A DNA stretch of 64,000 bases from Bradyrhizobium yuanmingense (GTDB taxonomy: Bacteria; Pseudomonadota; Alphaproteobacteria; Rhizobiales; Xanthobacteraceae). Below are positions 33,399 to 43,774 of this stretch, one piece after another. The stretch spans positions 248,001 to 312,000 of the forward strand of contig NZ_JARFML010000004.1 in NCBI RefSeq assembly GCF_029167105.1, given 5' to 3'. Positions within the stretch are counted from its first letter, which is position 1, and each line of letters opens with the position of its first letter. The notes beneath the pieces are model-generated. The model worked only from the letters and a program-made list of their open reading frames with translations, made no database searches and had not been told where the DNA came from. Made by a program: the position numbers and the translations under genes.

Positions 33399-34844
33399 GT
33401 GTCACGCGCCGTGAAACGCACACTCCGGCGGTGGCTGTATATCGGTCACCGCTGGGTCGGCATCGTCACCTGCCTGTTCTTCGCCATGTGGTTCATCTCT
33501 GGCGTGGTGATGATGTACGTCGCGTTTCCAGGCCTTTCCGAAAAGGAGAGGCTGGCAGCGCTCCCTGATATTCAGTGGGAGAAAGTGGCGCTGTCGCCGG
33601 ATGAGGCAATGAAGGCGGCGGGCGCGACGCGCTATCCGCGCGATCTCCGGCTGTCGATGCTGGCCGACGAACCCGTGTATCGGATCACCGGCTGGGACGG
33701 CAAGCGGCAGGCGATCTCCGCAGCCGACGGCCGCGTCATCACGGGTGTTTCCGAACAGCAGGCGCTCGCGGTCGCGCAACATCATCCCGCAAGCAGGTCG
33801 CCGCGTCTCGAAGAAATTGTTGACCGCGACCAATGGAGCGTAACGGCCCGTTACGATCCGCTGCGACCGTTCTACCTCATCGGGGTCGGCGACGATGCCG
33901 GCACCAAGCTCTATGTCTCGTCGCGCTCCGGCGAGATAGCGCTCGACACCAACCACACCGAGCGCGTCTGGAACTGGCTCGGCTCGATCCCGCACTGGAT
34001 CTATCCGACCGTGTTGCGCAAGGACGGGCCGCTGTGGCGGCTGGTCGTTCTTTGGATCTCCGGCATCTGCCTCATCGTTGGCGTCACCGGCATCTGGATC
34101 GGAATCCTGCGCGTACGGCTGAAGCGGCGCTATTCGAGCGGCAGGATCACGCCGTACCGCGGCTGGATGGCTTGGCACCACGTCACCGGCCTGATCGCGG
34201 GCGCCTTCGTGCTGACCTGGATGTTCTCCGGTTGGCTTTCACTCAATCCCGGCGATTTTTTTGCAGGCCGCAACACCGCGCGGGAAACGCTGCAACGCTA
34301 CGCGGGCCATGAAGAGCCGACCATTGCGACCAGGCTGCCGACGCCGCAATCCGCCGTGGTCGAAGCCCGCTTCGTCTGGCTCGATGGCGGCCCGATGATG
34401 CTCGCCGCATCGCGTGACGGCACGCAGAGACCGCTGGATGTGACGTCGGGTCGAATTGCGACACTTCCGCAGGATCGGCTTTGGACGGCCGCAGCGAAAT
34501 TGCTGCCGCAAGCGCGCCTCGCGGAACGGCTCGTGCTCGACGACTACGATTCCTATTGGTATGCGCATCATCACGACCGCGAGTTGCCGGTGCTGCGCGC
34601 GGTGTTTGATGATGACGCGAAAACATGGTTTCACATCAACCCCGTCACTGGCGACATCATTGGTCGCGCGGACAGCAGCCGTCGCACCTATCGCTGGCTG
34701 TTCAACGCGCTGCACAGTTTCGATTTCCGCCTGCTGCTGATGTATCGCCCGGCCTGGGACATCGTGGTGTGGCTGCTCTCGATCCTTGGCACCATCGTCT
34801 CGGTGAGCGGTGTCGTCGTCGGCTGGCGCTATCTGCGCCGTTGA
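33399..34844 (+). CDS. PepSY-domain inner-membrane protein
   Basis: A 481-residue membrane protein of the PepSY_TM type. TM1 (about 15-40, HRWVGIVTCLFFAMWFISGVVMMY) is followed by a periplasmic PepSY region (about 60-200). Two further TM helices lie near 210-300 with a conserved WHHVTG, a second PepSY-like stretch precedes the last TM (about 450-475), and the end is GWRYLRR. The histidine-rich TM ends resemble haem/flavin-type reductases linked to ferric siderophore uptake. The start is a GTG two bases after the receptor stop, so the pair is coupled and shares the riboswitch. Function in cobalt/corrinoid or iron release is inferred. Confidence 0.85.
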   Translation: MSRAVKRTLRRWLYIGHRWVGIVTCLFFAMWFISGVVMMYVAFPGLSEKERLAALPDIQWEKVALSPDEAMKAAGATRYPRDLRLSMLADEPVYRITGWDGKRQAISAADGRVITGVSEQQALAVAQHHPASRSPRLEEIVDRDQWSVTARYDPLRPFYLIGVGDDAGTKLYVSSRSGEIALDTNHTERVWNWLGSIPHWIYPTVLRKDGPLWRLVVLWISGICLIVGVTGIWIGILRVRLKRRYSSGRITPYRGWMAWHHVTGLIAGAFVLTWMFSGWLSLNPGDFFAGRNTARETLQRYAGHEEPTIATRLPTPQSAVVEARFVWLDGGPMMLAASRDGTQRPLDVTSGRIATLPQDRLWTAAAKLLPQARLAERLVLDDYDSYWYAHHHDRELPVLRAVFDDDAKTWFHINPVTGDIIGRADSSRRTYRWLFNALHSFDFRLLLMYRPAWDIVVWLLSILGTIVSVSGVVVGWRYLRR

Positions 34845-34952
34845 AGCGAATTTGGCTGTTGACAACGTCCCCGTGGGTCACAAGTTGCGATCACATTCCA
34901 GATGCAGCCTTCCGCCTCGCATCGGCAATCCAACGCCTATGATCACCTGCCC

Positions 34953-35831
34953 CTACTCCACCTGCAGCACGTCGACGGAAACGCCGAGCTTCTGCTTGGA
35001 CGACCCGACGATGATGCCGTCGACCGGCGAGACGTCGGAAAAATCGCGCCCCATTGCCAGCACGATGTGATCGTTGCCGATCAGGAGATCGTTGGTCGGA
35101 TCGAGATCGACCCAGCCAAGCTCTGCCCCGCACCAGAGCGACACCCAGGCATGGGTGGCGTCGGCACCTTGCAGCCGCGGCTGGCCCGGCGGCGGAATGG
35201 TGCGTAAGTAGCCGCTGACATAGGCCGCCGGCAGGCCGAGCCCGCGCAAGCCAGCAATCATGACATGGGCGAAGTCCTGGCAGACGCCGTGACGCTTGTC
35301 GAAGACTTCGTCGAGCGGCGTCGAGATCACGGTCGCCTTCGGATCGTAGCGGAATTCGCCGCGGATGCGTCGCATCAGGTCGACGGCGCCGGTGAGGATG
35401 CCCGCGCCGGGCGGAAAGCTCATCCCCGCATAGGCGCTGACCGGGCGCAGCACCGGCACCAGGGGGCTGGCAAAGACATAACCGACCGGCGAGGACGGCC
35501 CGAGGCTGGTGGCTTCGAAGGCGATGTCGCGGACGCTCTCCCAGGGCGGGCTGACCGCATCGCGCGCCGGCGGCCGGCGCGACACCGAGACGCGCGAGCG
35601 CGAGTCGATGCGCAGATTGCGATGCGCGGCTTCGATCACCACGCTCTCGGTCAGCGTGCCGAAGAAGTCGCGCCGCACATTGCGCTCGGCCGGTCGTGGA
35701 TGGATCTCGACCTCGTGCGAGATCAGCTCCTGGCCGCCGCCGCTTGCGGGCTCCAGTCGCAGCGTGCAGCGGGCGAAGCTGACGGGATTCTCGTACTCGT
35801 AGGTGGTGACGTGACGGATGTCGTAGATCAC
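34953..35831 (-). CDS. Bacterial transglutaminase-fold protein (COG1305 type)
   Basis: A 292-residue protein. The N-terminal beta domain (bact_transglu_N, about 1-90) begins IYDIRHVTTYEYENPVSFARCTLRLEP. The transglutaminase core shows the triad: Cys184 (HGVCQDFAH), His227 (ATHAWVSL) and Asp242 or 244 (WVDLDPTND). Such proteins are thought to be cysteine peptidases or amide-transfer enzymes, not blood-type transglutaminases. No signal peptide, so cytoplasmic. The ATG overlaps the stop of the ATP-grasp/alpha-E gene (ATGA), so it is the last gene of a three-gene operon that also encodes a second, larger transglutaminase. Confidence 0.9.
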   Translation of the reverse strand: MIYDIRHVTTYEYENPVSFARCTLRLEPASGGGQELISHEVEIHPRPAERNVRRDFFGTLTESVVIEAAHRNLRIDSRSRVSVSRRPPARDAVSPPWESVRDIAFEATSLGPSSPVGYVFASPLVPVLRPVSAYAGMSFPPGAGILTGAVDLMRRIRGEFRYDPKATVISTPLDEVFDKRHGVCQDFAHVMIAGLRGLGLPAAYVSGYLRTIPPPGQPRLQGADATHAWVSLWCGAELGWVDLDPTNDLLIGNDHIVLAMGRDFSDVSPVDGIIVGSSKQKLGVSVDVLQVE

Positions 35832-38341
35832 GCCAGCCCCGTCAGCTTTTCCGGCCGGCTGGCATTGGGACCGTGCGGGAAGTAGTGCAGCCCGATCGCC
35901 TCGCCTAGGCTGAGCAGATCCTGCTCCAGGGCGAACAGCGTCTTGACCTCGAGCTTCTCAGCCTCGGCGGTCGCGAGCATCGCCTGCATCGCGACCGCCA
36001 GACGCTGCGGCTTCTCGATCAGGCCGTGCTCCTTCAGGCTCGGCAACGCGGCAATATGCTCGTTCAGCGTCGTCACCTGAAACGCCACCGAACGCGGATT
36101 GTAGCCGTCGAGCACCGCGAGGTCGCGCACCGGGGCCAGGATCGGCGCCAGCAGATAGCGCGAGCGGTAGGTGATCTGGCAATCCACCAGCGTCAGCAGG
36201 ATGTCGAGATCCTCGTCGCCGGCCTCGTCATAGGCGAACTGGCGGGTGAAGCGCGTGGTGTTGATGGCGCGCTCGATGCGGCGGCCGATGTCGAGGAAGC
36301 GCCAGCCGGCGGCGCGGTTCATATTCTCCTGCGCGAGCCCTGCAAAGCTCGCCAGCTCCTGCAAGGTCAGCTCAGCGGCGCTCAGCACGCTGTCGTCGTC
36401 CTCTACCTCGATGGCGAGGCGCTCGGCCATCTCGGTGATCACCTGCCAGGCATCTGGCGACAGCCGCTCGCGCAAGGAGGTCGCCGTGCGCAAGGCCGCG
36501 CGCACCAGCGACAGCGCCGAGCCGAAACGCTCCGCGCTCTGCAGCGCTTCGGCGACGATGCGCCCCGCGGCCGTACGCGAGGATTGCGAGACCGCGCCCC
36601 AGGCTACCAGCAGGCGCTGGATGCGTTCGGCCGATTGCGCCGAGGCCGCGGTGCCCTTGTTAGGCCCGCTCGGCGAGCCCAAGGCGCGCACCAGCCGCAG
36701 CGTCGCCTCGGCGCGTTCGAGATAGCGGCCGAGCCAGAACAGATTGTCGGCGGCGCGGCTCGGCAACACGCCGGCGATGCGGCGGATGCGTACCTTGTCC
36801 GTCGCCGGCAACAGCGTCGCGGTCGCGACCTGCTTGTCGGAGACGATCCAGACGTCGGCGGCGCGCGCGCCGTCGCCCATCGACACCGCGCGCGCGTCCG
36901 GCTGCTCGGCGATCCGGCAGAAGCCGCCGGGCATGATGGCCCAGCCGTCCGGGGTTGCGGCCGCGAACACGCGCAGCACGAAGGGACGCGGCGTGAGCTG
37001 CCCCTGCTCCCACACCGGCATGGTCGAGAGCCGCACCACCTCCTGGCCGACATAGTCCATGCCGCGCGCGGTGATGGCGTCGACCAGGCGCTGGCGGTCG
37101 GCGGCGTCCAGCTCGCTCGCGAGCACCGGACCGTTGCTGTCGAAACCGGGAACGCCGCGGCGATAGGCGCCTTCGATCGCGACCTCGTCGAGCCGCGCCA
37201 GCACCTCGTCGCGCGCCGCGCGCTGGCCGCACCACCAGGTCGCGATATGCGGCATCTTCAGCTCTTCGCCGAGCAGGCGGCGGCTCAGCGCCGGCAGGAA
37301 GCCGAGCAGCGCCCGCGCCTCCAGCACGCCCGAGCCCGGCATGTTGGCGACGACCACGCCGTCCTTGCGCAGCACGTCGATCAGGCCGGGCACACCGAGC
37401 CGGGAGGAGGCATCGAGCTCGAGCGGATCGAGCGAGTTGGAATCGACCCGGCGCAACAGCACATCCAGCCGCTTCAGACCGGCGACGGTGCGGATGTGGA
37501 CGCGGCCGTCACTGACCGCGAGGTCGTCGCCCTCGACCAGCAGGAAGCCGAGATAGCGCGCCAGCGTCGCATGCTCGAAATAGGTCTCGCTGAAGCTGCC
37601 GGGGGTGAGCACGCCGATCCTGGGCTCGTCGCGATCGGCGCGCGCGCGCAAGCTGTCGCGGAACGCCTCGAAGAACGGCGCGACGCGCGGCACGTTCATC
37701 GACTTGTAGAGATCGGAGAAGGCGCGCGACAGCACCAGGCGATTCTCCAGCGCGTAGCCCGCACCCGATGGCGCCTGGGTGCGGTCGCCGAGCACCCACC
37801 AGCGGCCGTCGGGCCCGCGGCCGACATCGGCGGCATAGATCGAGAGATAGCGTCCGCCGGGCGGCGGCACGCCGCAGACGGGACGGAGATATTCGGGACT
37901 GCCGGCGATCGCGGCGGCCGGCAGCGCGCCTTCGGCCACGAGGCGCCCCTCGCCATAGATGTCGCGCAGCACGCGCTCGAGCAGCTCGGCGCGCTGGGTG
38001 ATGCCGGCACAGAGCTGCTGCCAGTCGGCTTCATCGATCAGAAGCGGCAGGTGGCTGATCGACCACGGCCGGTCGGCGCTGTCCCCCGGCGCGCGGTAGG
38101 TGACGCCGGCCTCGCGCAAGTGACGGTCGGCCATGCCGAAGCGGCGCTCGATCTCGTCGGGCGCCAGCGCGCCGAAGGCGTCGAAGAAGCGGCTCCAGAC
38201 CGCGCGCGGGGCACCGTCTGGCCCTAAGAACTCGTCGGGGATTCCGGGCAGCCGGCTATAGTCGCGAACCCATTGCGCGAGGCGGCGCTGGCCGGCTTCC
38301 CTGCCCCCCTTGTCGTTCTGTTCGGCTGCGCCCTCGGCCAT
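35828..38341 (-). CDS. Fused circularly permuted ATP-grasp and alpha-E protein
   Basis: An 837-residue fusion. Residues about 60-500 are the type-2 circularly permuted ATP-grasp domain (COG2308), seen in GRYLSIYAADVGRGPDGRWWVLGDRTQAPSGAGYALENR and the later GSFSETYFEHATLARYLG and NSLDPLELD. Residues about 520-830 are the helical alpha-E domain (COG2307), starting LPSRAADNLFWLGRYLERAEATLRLVR. In many bacteria these are two separate genes. ATP-grasp enzymes join a carboxylate to an amine via acyl phosphate, so a peptide-like product is expected; neither product nor substrate is known. It sits between two transglutaminase-fold genes, 27 bases from the large one. Confidence 0.88.
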   Translation of the reverse strand: MAEGAAEQNDKGGREAGQRRLAQWVRDYSRLPGIPDEFLGPDGAPRAVWSRFFDAFGALAPDEIERRFGMADRHLREAGVTYRAPGDSADRPWSISHLPLLIDEADWQQLCAGITQRAELLERVLRDIYGEGRLVAEGALPAAAIAGSPEYLRPVCGVPPPGGRYLSIYAADVGRGPDGRWWVLGDRTQAPSGAGYALENRLVLSRAFSDLYKSMNVPRVAPFFEAFRDSLRARADRDEPRIGVLTPGSFSETYFEHATLARYLGFLLVEGDDLAVSDGRVHIRTVAGLKRLDVLLRRVDSNSLDPLELDASSRLGVPGLIDVLRKDGVVVANMPGSGVLEARALLGFLPALSRRLLGEELKMPHIATWWCGQRAARDEVLARLDEVAIEGAYRRGVPGFDSNGPVLASELDAADRQRLVDAITARGMDYVGQEVVRLSTMPVWEQGQLTPRPFVLRVFAAATPDGWAIMPGGFCRIAEQPDARAVSMGDGARAADVWIVSDKQVATATLLPATDKVRIRRIAGVLPSRAADNLFWLGRYLERAEATLRLVRALGSPSGPNKGTAASAQSAERIQRLLVAWGAVSQSSRTAAGRIVAEALQSAERFGSALSLVRAALRTATSLRERLSPDAWQVITEMAERLAIEVEDDDSVLSAAELTLQELASFAGLAQENMNRAAGWRFLDIGRRIERAINTTRFTRQFAYDEAGDEDLDILLTLVDCQITYRSRYLLAPILAPVRDLAVLDGYNPRSVAFQVTTLNEHIAALPSLKEHGLIEKPQRLAVAMQAMLATAEAEKLEVKTLFALEQDLLSLGEAIGLHYFPHGPNASRPEKLTGLA

Positions 38342-38368
38342 GCGCCTCTCCCTGCCCCACCATCATAC

Positions 38369-41300
38369 TCATTGCAGGAGCGGGGTCCGCAAGTCGAGGG
38401 TCAGCGGAAACTCATTTGTGCGTTCCTCGGGCGGCGGCTGCATCGGACCCGGGGTGTGACCGTGGTCCTGGAAGCGCGCCAGCCGCCGGGCCTCGGCCTC
38501 GTAGGTGTTGACCGGCTTGGTGTCGTAGTTGCGCCCGCCGGGATGGGCGACGTGGTAGACGCAGCCGCCGAGCGAGCGGCCGTTCCAGGTATCGATCAGG
38601 TCAAAGGTCAAGGGCGCGTGGACGGGGATGGTCGGGTGCAGGCCGGAGGCCGGCTGCCAGGCCTTGAAGCGGACGCCGGCCACGGCCTCAGCCGAGCGGC
38701 CGGTCGGGGTCATCGGCAGGCGGCGGCCGTTGCAGGTGACGACGTGGCGGCCCTCGACGAAGCCTTCGGCCTTGACCTGGAGCCGCTCGACCGAGCTATC
38801 GACATAGCGCACGGTGCCGCCGGCCGAGCCCTCCTCGCCCAGCACGTGCCAGGGCTCCAGCGCCTGCCGCAGCTCCAGCGTCACGCCGCCATGATGGATG
38901 CGGCCGAAAGCGGGGAAGCGGAATTCGAGCTGGGCCAGATACCATTCCGGCTCGAACGGATAGCCCGATTGCTTGAGCTCGCCGAGCACGTCGAGAAAAT
39001 CCTCCCAGATGAAATGCGGCAGCATGAAGCGGTCGTGCAGCGCGGTGCCCCAGCGCACGAACTTGCCGTTCAGCGGCTCGCGCCAGAACTTTGCGATCAG
39101 GGCGCGGATCAGGAGCTGCTGCGCCAGCGACATGCGTGGATCCGGCGGCATTTCGAGCGCGCGGAATTCGACGAGGCCGAGCCGGCCCGTGGGGCCTTCC
39201 GGTGAATAGAGCTTGTCGATGCAGATCTCGGCACGGTGGGTGTTGCCGGTGATGTCGACCAATAGATGCCGGAACAGCCGATCCACCAGCCACAACGGCG
39301 TCTGCGTGCCCGGCGGTGGTACGTGCGAGAGCGCGATCTCGAGCTCGTAGATGCTGTCGTGCCGGGCTTCGTCGATGCGCGGCGCCTGGCTGGTCGGACC
39401 GATGAAAAGGCCGGAGAAGAAATAGGACAGTGACGGATGGCGCTGCCAGTACAGCACGAGGCTCTTCAAGAGATCGGGCCGGCGCAGGAACGGGGAATCC
39501 TGCGGCGAGGAACCACCGACCACGACGTGATTGCCACCGCCGGTGCCGGTATGGCGGCCGTCGACCAGGAAACGGTTGGCGCCGAGCCGCACCTTGGCCG
39601 CATCCTCGTAGAGACCGGTGGTGATCTCGACCGCATCGCGCCAGCTCTTCGCAGGCTGGATGTTGATCTCGATGACGCCAGGGTCGGGCGTCACCTTGAT
39701 CACCTCGATGCGCGGGTCGAACGGCGGCGGGTAGCCCTCGACATGGACCTGTAGCTGCATCTCCTCGGCGGTGGCTTCCAGCGCAGCAACCAGCTCGAGA
39801 TAGTCCTCGATGCGCTCGACCGGCGGCATGAAGGCGCAGAGCACGCCGTCGCGGACTTCGACCGACATCGCGGTGCGAACCGGGACGGAGGTGTTGAGAT
39901 GCTCGGGCGCGGCCCGCGGCGGGGATTCCGGCCGCGCGGCGAGCGTGAACACCGGCAGCCTGCCCCGCGCCTCCATCGGGTCCTGCTCGACGATGTAGGG
40001 ATATTGGTTGGGCGGGACGTAGCCGAGCGAGCCGATTGGCAGGCGCAAACCGAGAGGCGAATCGCCCGGCATCAGGAACAGATGATTGCGCCGGAGTTGC
40101 CATCGCTCGCTGCGCCAACGCGGCGGCGCGTTCCAGCGCTGCACCGGCAGCACGAAGCCGCGCGGTGTGTTGAGGCCCTCGTCGAACACGCGCGCCATCC
40201 GCGCGCGGGCTTCCGGATCGGATAGTTTGGAATCGGAGGGATCGACGTTGACGGGAAGCTCGGCCTCCTTCTGGAGCCAGTACGCGGTGTCCTCATAAGC
40301 CGGCATGATGTAGCCGGCATCGAGGCCGAGCCGGGCCGCGGTGCCTTCCATGAAGGTCTCGGCGTCCTTCACCTCGGCGCGACGCGGGTTTTCGATCTTC
40401 GCGATGAGGTCGGCGTTCTTCCAGATCGGCACGCCGTCCTTGCGCCAATAGAGGCCGAAGGCCCAGCGCGGCAGGCTCTCGCCCGGATACCATTTGCCCT
40501 GGCCGTAATGCAGCAGCCCGCCCGGCGCGAAGCGCGTGCGCAGCCGGCGGATCAGATCGTCGCCGAGCGCGCGCTTGGTCGGGCCGACCGCTTCCGTGTT
40601 CCACTCGCCGGCCTCGAGATCGTCGACCGAGACGAAGGTCGGCTCGCCGCCCATGGTGAGGCGCACGTCCGCGCTGGCGAGATCGCCGTCGACCTGCTCG
40701 CCGAGATCGTTGAGGCGCGCCCAGGATTCGTCGGAGAACGGCTTTGTGATGCGCGGCGCCTCGCGGATGCGCCTCACGCTCATGTCGAAGGAGAACTCGA
40801 CCTCGGCAAAGCCGGCCCCACCGGAGATCGGCGCTGCCGAACGGTAGTGCGGCGTGGCTGCGACCGGGATGTGCCCCTCGCCTGCGAGCATGCCCGAGGT
40901 CGCGTCGAATCCGATCCAGCCGGCACCCGGCAGATAGACCTCGGCCCAGGCGTGCAGATCGGTAAAATCGTTCGCCACTTCCGGCGGTCCCTCGATCGGA
41001 TCGATGTCGGGACGGATCTGGACCAGATAGCCCGAGACGAAGCGGGCGGCGAGCCCGAGATGGCGCAAGGTCTGGATCAAGAGCCAAGCGGAATCACGGC
41101 ACGAGCCTGCGCCGGAGGCAAGCGTCTCCTCCGGCGTCTGCACGCCCGGCTCCATGCGGATGATGTAGCGGACCTTCTTCTGGATCTCGCGATTGAGGTC
41201 GACCAGGAAATTGACCGTGTTCGGGGCTTCGTGCGGAATCGAATCGAGGAATTTGGCGAACAGGCGATCGGGCTTGATGGTCTCGAGATAAGGCGCGAGC

Positions 41301-41638
41301 TCCGTCTTCAGATCCTTGGGATATTCGAACGGGAAGCTGTCGGCATAGGGCTCGACGAAGAAGTCGAACGGATTGACCACGGTCATCTGCGCCGTGAAGT
41401 CGACCTCGAATTTCAGCTCGGTGGTCTTCTCCGGAAAGACGTAGCGCGCCAGCCAGTTGCCCTGCGGGTCCTGCTGCCAGTTCACGAAATGATTGGAAGG
41501 CGTGACCTTGAGCGAATAGCTCAGGACCGGCGTGCGCGTATGCGGCGCCGGTCGCAGCCGGATGGTCTGCGGGCCAAGGTCGATCGGGCGGTCGTATTTG
41601 TAGTGCGTGACGTGGTGTAGCGCGACGTAGATCGACAC
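38369..41638 (-). CDS. Transglutaminase-DUF2126 fusion protein, 1089 residues
   Basis: The N-terminal third is a transglutaminase-fold unit: beta domain 1-100, then Cys180 ([10 protein letters not shown]), His229 (DLHAWAEVY) and Asp245 (GFDATSGM). The remainder (about 310-1089) is DUF2126 (COG4196), starting [18 protein letters not shown] recall it being proposed as related to glutamine-synthetase/GCS-type carboxylate-amine ligases; this is not proven. A GTG at 41638 starts it ([17 protein letters not shown]), since the longer frame has only a TTG. First gene of the operon; its promoter lies beyond the repeat at 41753-41947 or between. No signal peptide. Confidence 0.88.
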   Translation of the reverse strand: MSIYVALHHVTHYKYDRPIDLGPQTIRLRPAPHTRTPVLSYSLKVTPSNHFVNWQQDPQGNWLARYVFPEKTTELKFEVDFTAQMTVVNPFDFFVEPYADSFPFEYPKDLKTELAPYLETIKPDRLFAKFLDSIPHEAPNTVNFLVDLNREIQKKVRYIIRMEPGVQTPEETLASGAGSCRDSAWLLIQTLRHLGLAARFVSGYLVQIRPDIDPIEGPPEVANDFTDLHAWAEVYLPGAGWIGFDATSGMLAGEGHIPVAATPHYRSAAPISGGAGFAEVEFSFDMSVRRIREAPRITKPFSDESWARLNDLGEQVDGDLASADVRLTMGGEPTFVSVDDLEAGEWNTEAVGPTKRALGDDLIRRLRTRFAPGGLLHYGQGKWYPGESLPRWAFGLYWRKDGVPIWKNADLIAKIENPRRAEVKDAETFMEGTAARLGLDAGYIMPAYEDTAYWLQKEAELPVNVDPSDSKLSDPEARARMARVFDEGLNTPRGFVLPVQRWNAPPRWRSERWQLRRNHLFLMPGDSPLGLRLPIGSLGYVPPNQYPYIVEQDPMEARGRLPVFTLAARPESPPRAAPEHLNTSVPVRTAMSVEVRDGVLCAFMPPVERIEDYLELVAALEATAEEMQLQVHVEGYPPPFDPRIEVIKVTPDPGVIEINIQPAKSWRDAVEITTGLYEDAAKVRLGANRFLVDGRHTGTGGGNHVVVGGSSPQDSPFLRRPDLLKSLVLYWQRHPSLSYFFSGLFIGPTSQAPRIDEARHDSIYELEIALSHVPPPGTQTPLWLVDRLFRHLLVDITGNTHRAEICIDKLYSPEGPTGRLGLVEFRALEMPPDPRMSLAQQLLIRALIAKFWREPLNGKFVRWGTALHDRFMLPHFIWEDFLDVLGELKQSGYPFEPEWYLAQLEFRFPAFGRIHHGGVTLELRQALEPWHVLGEEGSAGGTVRYVDSSVERLQVKAEGFVEGRHVVTCNGRRLPMTPTGRSAEAVAGVRFKAWQPASGLHPTIPVHAPLTFDLIDTWNGRSLGGCVYHVAHPGGRNYDTKPVNTYEAEARRLARFQDHGHTPGPMQPPPEERTNEFPLTLDLRTPLLQ

Positions 41639-41752
41639 GGGATGCGGTGCTCCAGCAGCTTTTTTGAGCAGAACACCGGAGGGGAGTGCGATCAAGCACT
41701 AACAACGGGCACGGGCTGCCTAGGTAAGGTGCGGGGCGGACGCTCGTGGATT

Positions 41753-41947
41753 CCTCTTCCCTTCCCCCCTTGTGAGAGAAGGTGGCATAGGCGGCCTCCG
41801 GCCGCCGTCTTCAAGAACGCCGAAGCGAAGCTTCGGCTACGGCGCCGGATGAGGGGTTCTCTCCACCCGCAAGGCTAGTCGTGAGGATAGAGACCCCTCA
41901 CCCGGCTTCGCTTTCGGCGAAGCCACCCTCGCCGCAAGGGGAGAGGG
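41753..41947. repeat. Large imperfect palindromic repeat
   Basis: Left part CTCTTCCCTTCCCCCCTTGT with GAGAAGGTGGC is mirrored at the right by GCCACCCTCGCCGCAAGGGG followed by GAGAGG. Inner short hairpins include GGCGGCCTCCGGCCGCC and CGAAGCTTCG. It fills most of the 335-base gap between the DUF2126 gene and a chemoreceptor gene. It resembles the CCCTCACCC-type repeat also seen at 45556-45695. Confidence 0.75.
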
Positions 41948-41973
41948 TTAGCAGCGTGCCCTTGGCACGAACT

Positions 41974-43278
41974 CTACGCCGCAGAGGTCAGCCTTTGCAG
42001 GAACTGGGTCACTTCGCGGCGGAGCGTCTCGACTTCGCCGTGGACGCGTTCGGAGGCGTGATTGACGCGGGCAGCGACGCGGCCGGTGTCGGCGGCGGCC
42101 TCGCTGATGCCCGTCACGTTGGAGGAGACCTGCGAGGTGCCGGCAGAGGCTTCGTGAACGTTGCGGGCGATCTCGCGCGTCGCCGCCCCCTGCTGCTCGA
42201 TCGAGGCGGCAATCGAGGCGGTGATGCCGTTGATCTCGGCGATGGTCTGCGCGATCGCCTCGACGGCCGCGACCGAATTGGTGGTCGATTGCTGCATCTC
42301 GCCGACCTTGGCGCTGATCTCTTCGGTCGCCTTGGCGGTCTGGTTGGCGAGGCTCTTGACCTCGGAGGCCACCACCGCGAAGCCGCGGCCGGCGTCGCCC
42401 GCGCGGGCCGCCTCGATGGTGGCATTGAGCGCGAGCAGGTTGGTCTGCGAGGCGATCTCGCTGATCAGCTTGACGACGTCGCCGATCTGCATCGCGGCGT
42501 CCGCAAGGCTCCGGATCTCGCTGCCGGCGCGATTGGCTTCGTTCACCGCCCGACCCGTGCTCGCGGTCGAGCCGGCCACCTGGCGGTTGATCTCGGCGAT
42601 CGACGATGCAAGCTGCTCGGCGGCGCTGGCGACAGTGGCGACGTTGCGCGAGGCCTGGTCGGACGCGCTGAGCACGCCGGAGGTTTGCAGGCTGGTCTTC
42701 TCCGCCGCCGCCGCCATCTGGCCGGCATCGGATTCGAGATCGGTCGCGGCGCCCATCAGCGTGCCCGCAACCTGATCGAGATGCGTGCCGAATTGCCTGG
42801 CAAGGTCCGCGATCTCGACGACGCGGCGGCCGAGGCTGTCGGTGCCGGCATTGATCACGGTCGCCGAGCGGCGGAACGAGCCGGGCAATCCGCGCGCCAG
42901 GATCTTGCGGAAATACTTGCCGCGGCTGGCATACTCCATCGACGCCGAAGCTTCGCGCTGGAACGCATCGGTAATGTCGAGCATGTCGTTGACCGATTTC
43001 TGGATGGCGCCGATGCGCCCGGCCTGCCGCTCGCTGAGGATGCGCGCCTCGAGATCGCCGTCCGCCGCCTTGCGGCACACATCAGCGACCTCATCGACGG
43101 CAACCGCGGTGCGGTGCTGGCACCAGACGGCATAGCTGGAGAGCGCGATCGTCGCGCCAAGAGAAGCGGCACTCGTGATACCGGTTATGCCGAGAAGCGA
43201 GAGAACGAACGCAACGACGGCAAGACCACACGCGAGCGCGGTTGCTCCCTGCGCCTTAGAGAGAGAGCACAAATTCAT
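41974..43278 (-). CDS. Chemoreceptor transducer without periplasmic sensor
   Basis: A 434-residue methyl-accepting protein. Two N-terminal TM helices (about 10-32 and 35-52) are joined by only a few residues, so there is no periplasmic domain. A HAMP-like region (about 55-110), linker and signalling hairpin [41 protein letters not shown] follow. The ATG at 43278 lies inside the end of the upstream PAS gene (23-base overlap in a different frame). This is the membrane and signalling half of an Aer-type energy-taxis receptor with the PAS half encoded separately. No CheR pentapeptide. Confidence 0.9.
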   Translation of the reverse strand: MNLCSLSKAQGATALACGLAVVAFVLSLLGITGITSAASLGATIALSSYAVWCQHRTAVAVDEVADVCRKAADGDLEARILSERQAGRIGAIQKSVNDMLDITDAFQREASASMEYASRGKYFRKILARGLPGSFRRSATVINAGTDSLGRRVVEIADLARQFGTHLDQVAGTLMGAATDLESDAGQMAAAAEKTSLQTSGVLSASDQASRNVATVASAAEQLASSIAEINRQVAGSTASTGRAVNEANRAGSEIRSLADAAMQIGDVVKLISEIASQTNLLALNATIEAARAGDAGRGFAVVASEVKSLANQTAKATEEISAKVGEMQQSTTNSVAAVEAIAQTIAEINGITASIAASIEQQGAATREIARNVHEASAGTSQVSSNVTGISEAAADTGRVAARVNHASERVHGEVETLRREVTQFLQRLTSAA

Positions 43279-43774
43279 CGTAACCGACACCCTGTTGCTT
43301 GAGCAGCCCGACCATCGCCTCGAAGCTCGCCTGCATGCCCTCCTTGGCATTGGCATGCCGCGCCTCTTCGGTGCACAGCGTCTTGTAGATCGGCTTGATG
43401 CGCCCGATCTGCGCGGGATCCGGCTTGCGACGGTTGGAGTGATAGCCGACGATGTTGCCGCGCTGGTCGAATGTCGGCGTGACGTGGGCGAACACCCAAT
43501 AGTGACTGCCGTCCTTCGCCAGATTGACGACGTAGGCGAAGATCTCCTGCTTGGACTGCAGCGTGTCCCACAGCAGCTTGAAGACGCAGCGCGGCATGTC
43601 GGGATGGCGGATCAGGCTGTGGGGCGCGCCCATCAGCTCCTTCCACGAGTACTTCGCCATGCGGATGAAGACGTCGTTGGCGTAGGTGATGCGGCCCTTG
43701 AGATCGGTCTTCGAGACGATCAGCTCCTCGTCGCCGAGGAGATTTTCTACCCCAGTGGGACGTATCGCTTGCAT
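43256..43774 (-). CDS. Aer-like PAS sensor protein
   Basis: A 172-residue soluble PAS protein. Its core (about 18-125) reads [31 protein letters not shown], then [36 protein letters not shown]. This is the FAD-binding PAS signature of Aer energy-taxis receptors, including the N, R-HPDMP and DG..YWV residues. After the PAS there is a helical tail (about 130-172) but no membrane or signalling part. Its gene overlaps the start of the chemoreceptor gene by 23 bases, so the two are made together and probably bind each other. Confidence 0.88.
   Translation of the reverse strand: MQAIRPTGVENLLGDEELIVSKTDLKGRITYANDVFIRMAKYSWKELMGAPHSLIRHPDMPRCVFKLLWDTLQSKQEIFAYVVNLAKDGSHYWVFAHVTPTFDQRGNIVGYHSNRRKPDPAQIGRIKPIYKTLCTEEARHANAKEGMQASFEAMVGLLKQQGVGYDEFVLSL

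Noticed and set aside
36026..38227. Open reading frame of over 700 codons on the plus strand, antisense to the ATP-grasp/alpha-E gene
   Set aside because: It is low in complexity (Arg/Ala/Gly/His-rich), has no recognisable domain and mirrors the real gene. Very GC-rich codon use leaves the antisense frame open.
41974..43774. Frameshifted single aer gene (pseudogene)
   Set aside because: Both halves have proper starts, full domains and no damage. The overlap looks designed, so I keep them as two genes, though a sequencing error should be excluded.
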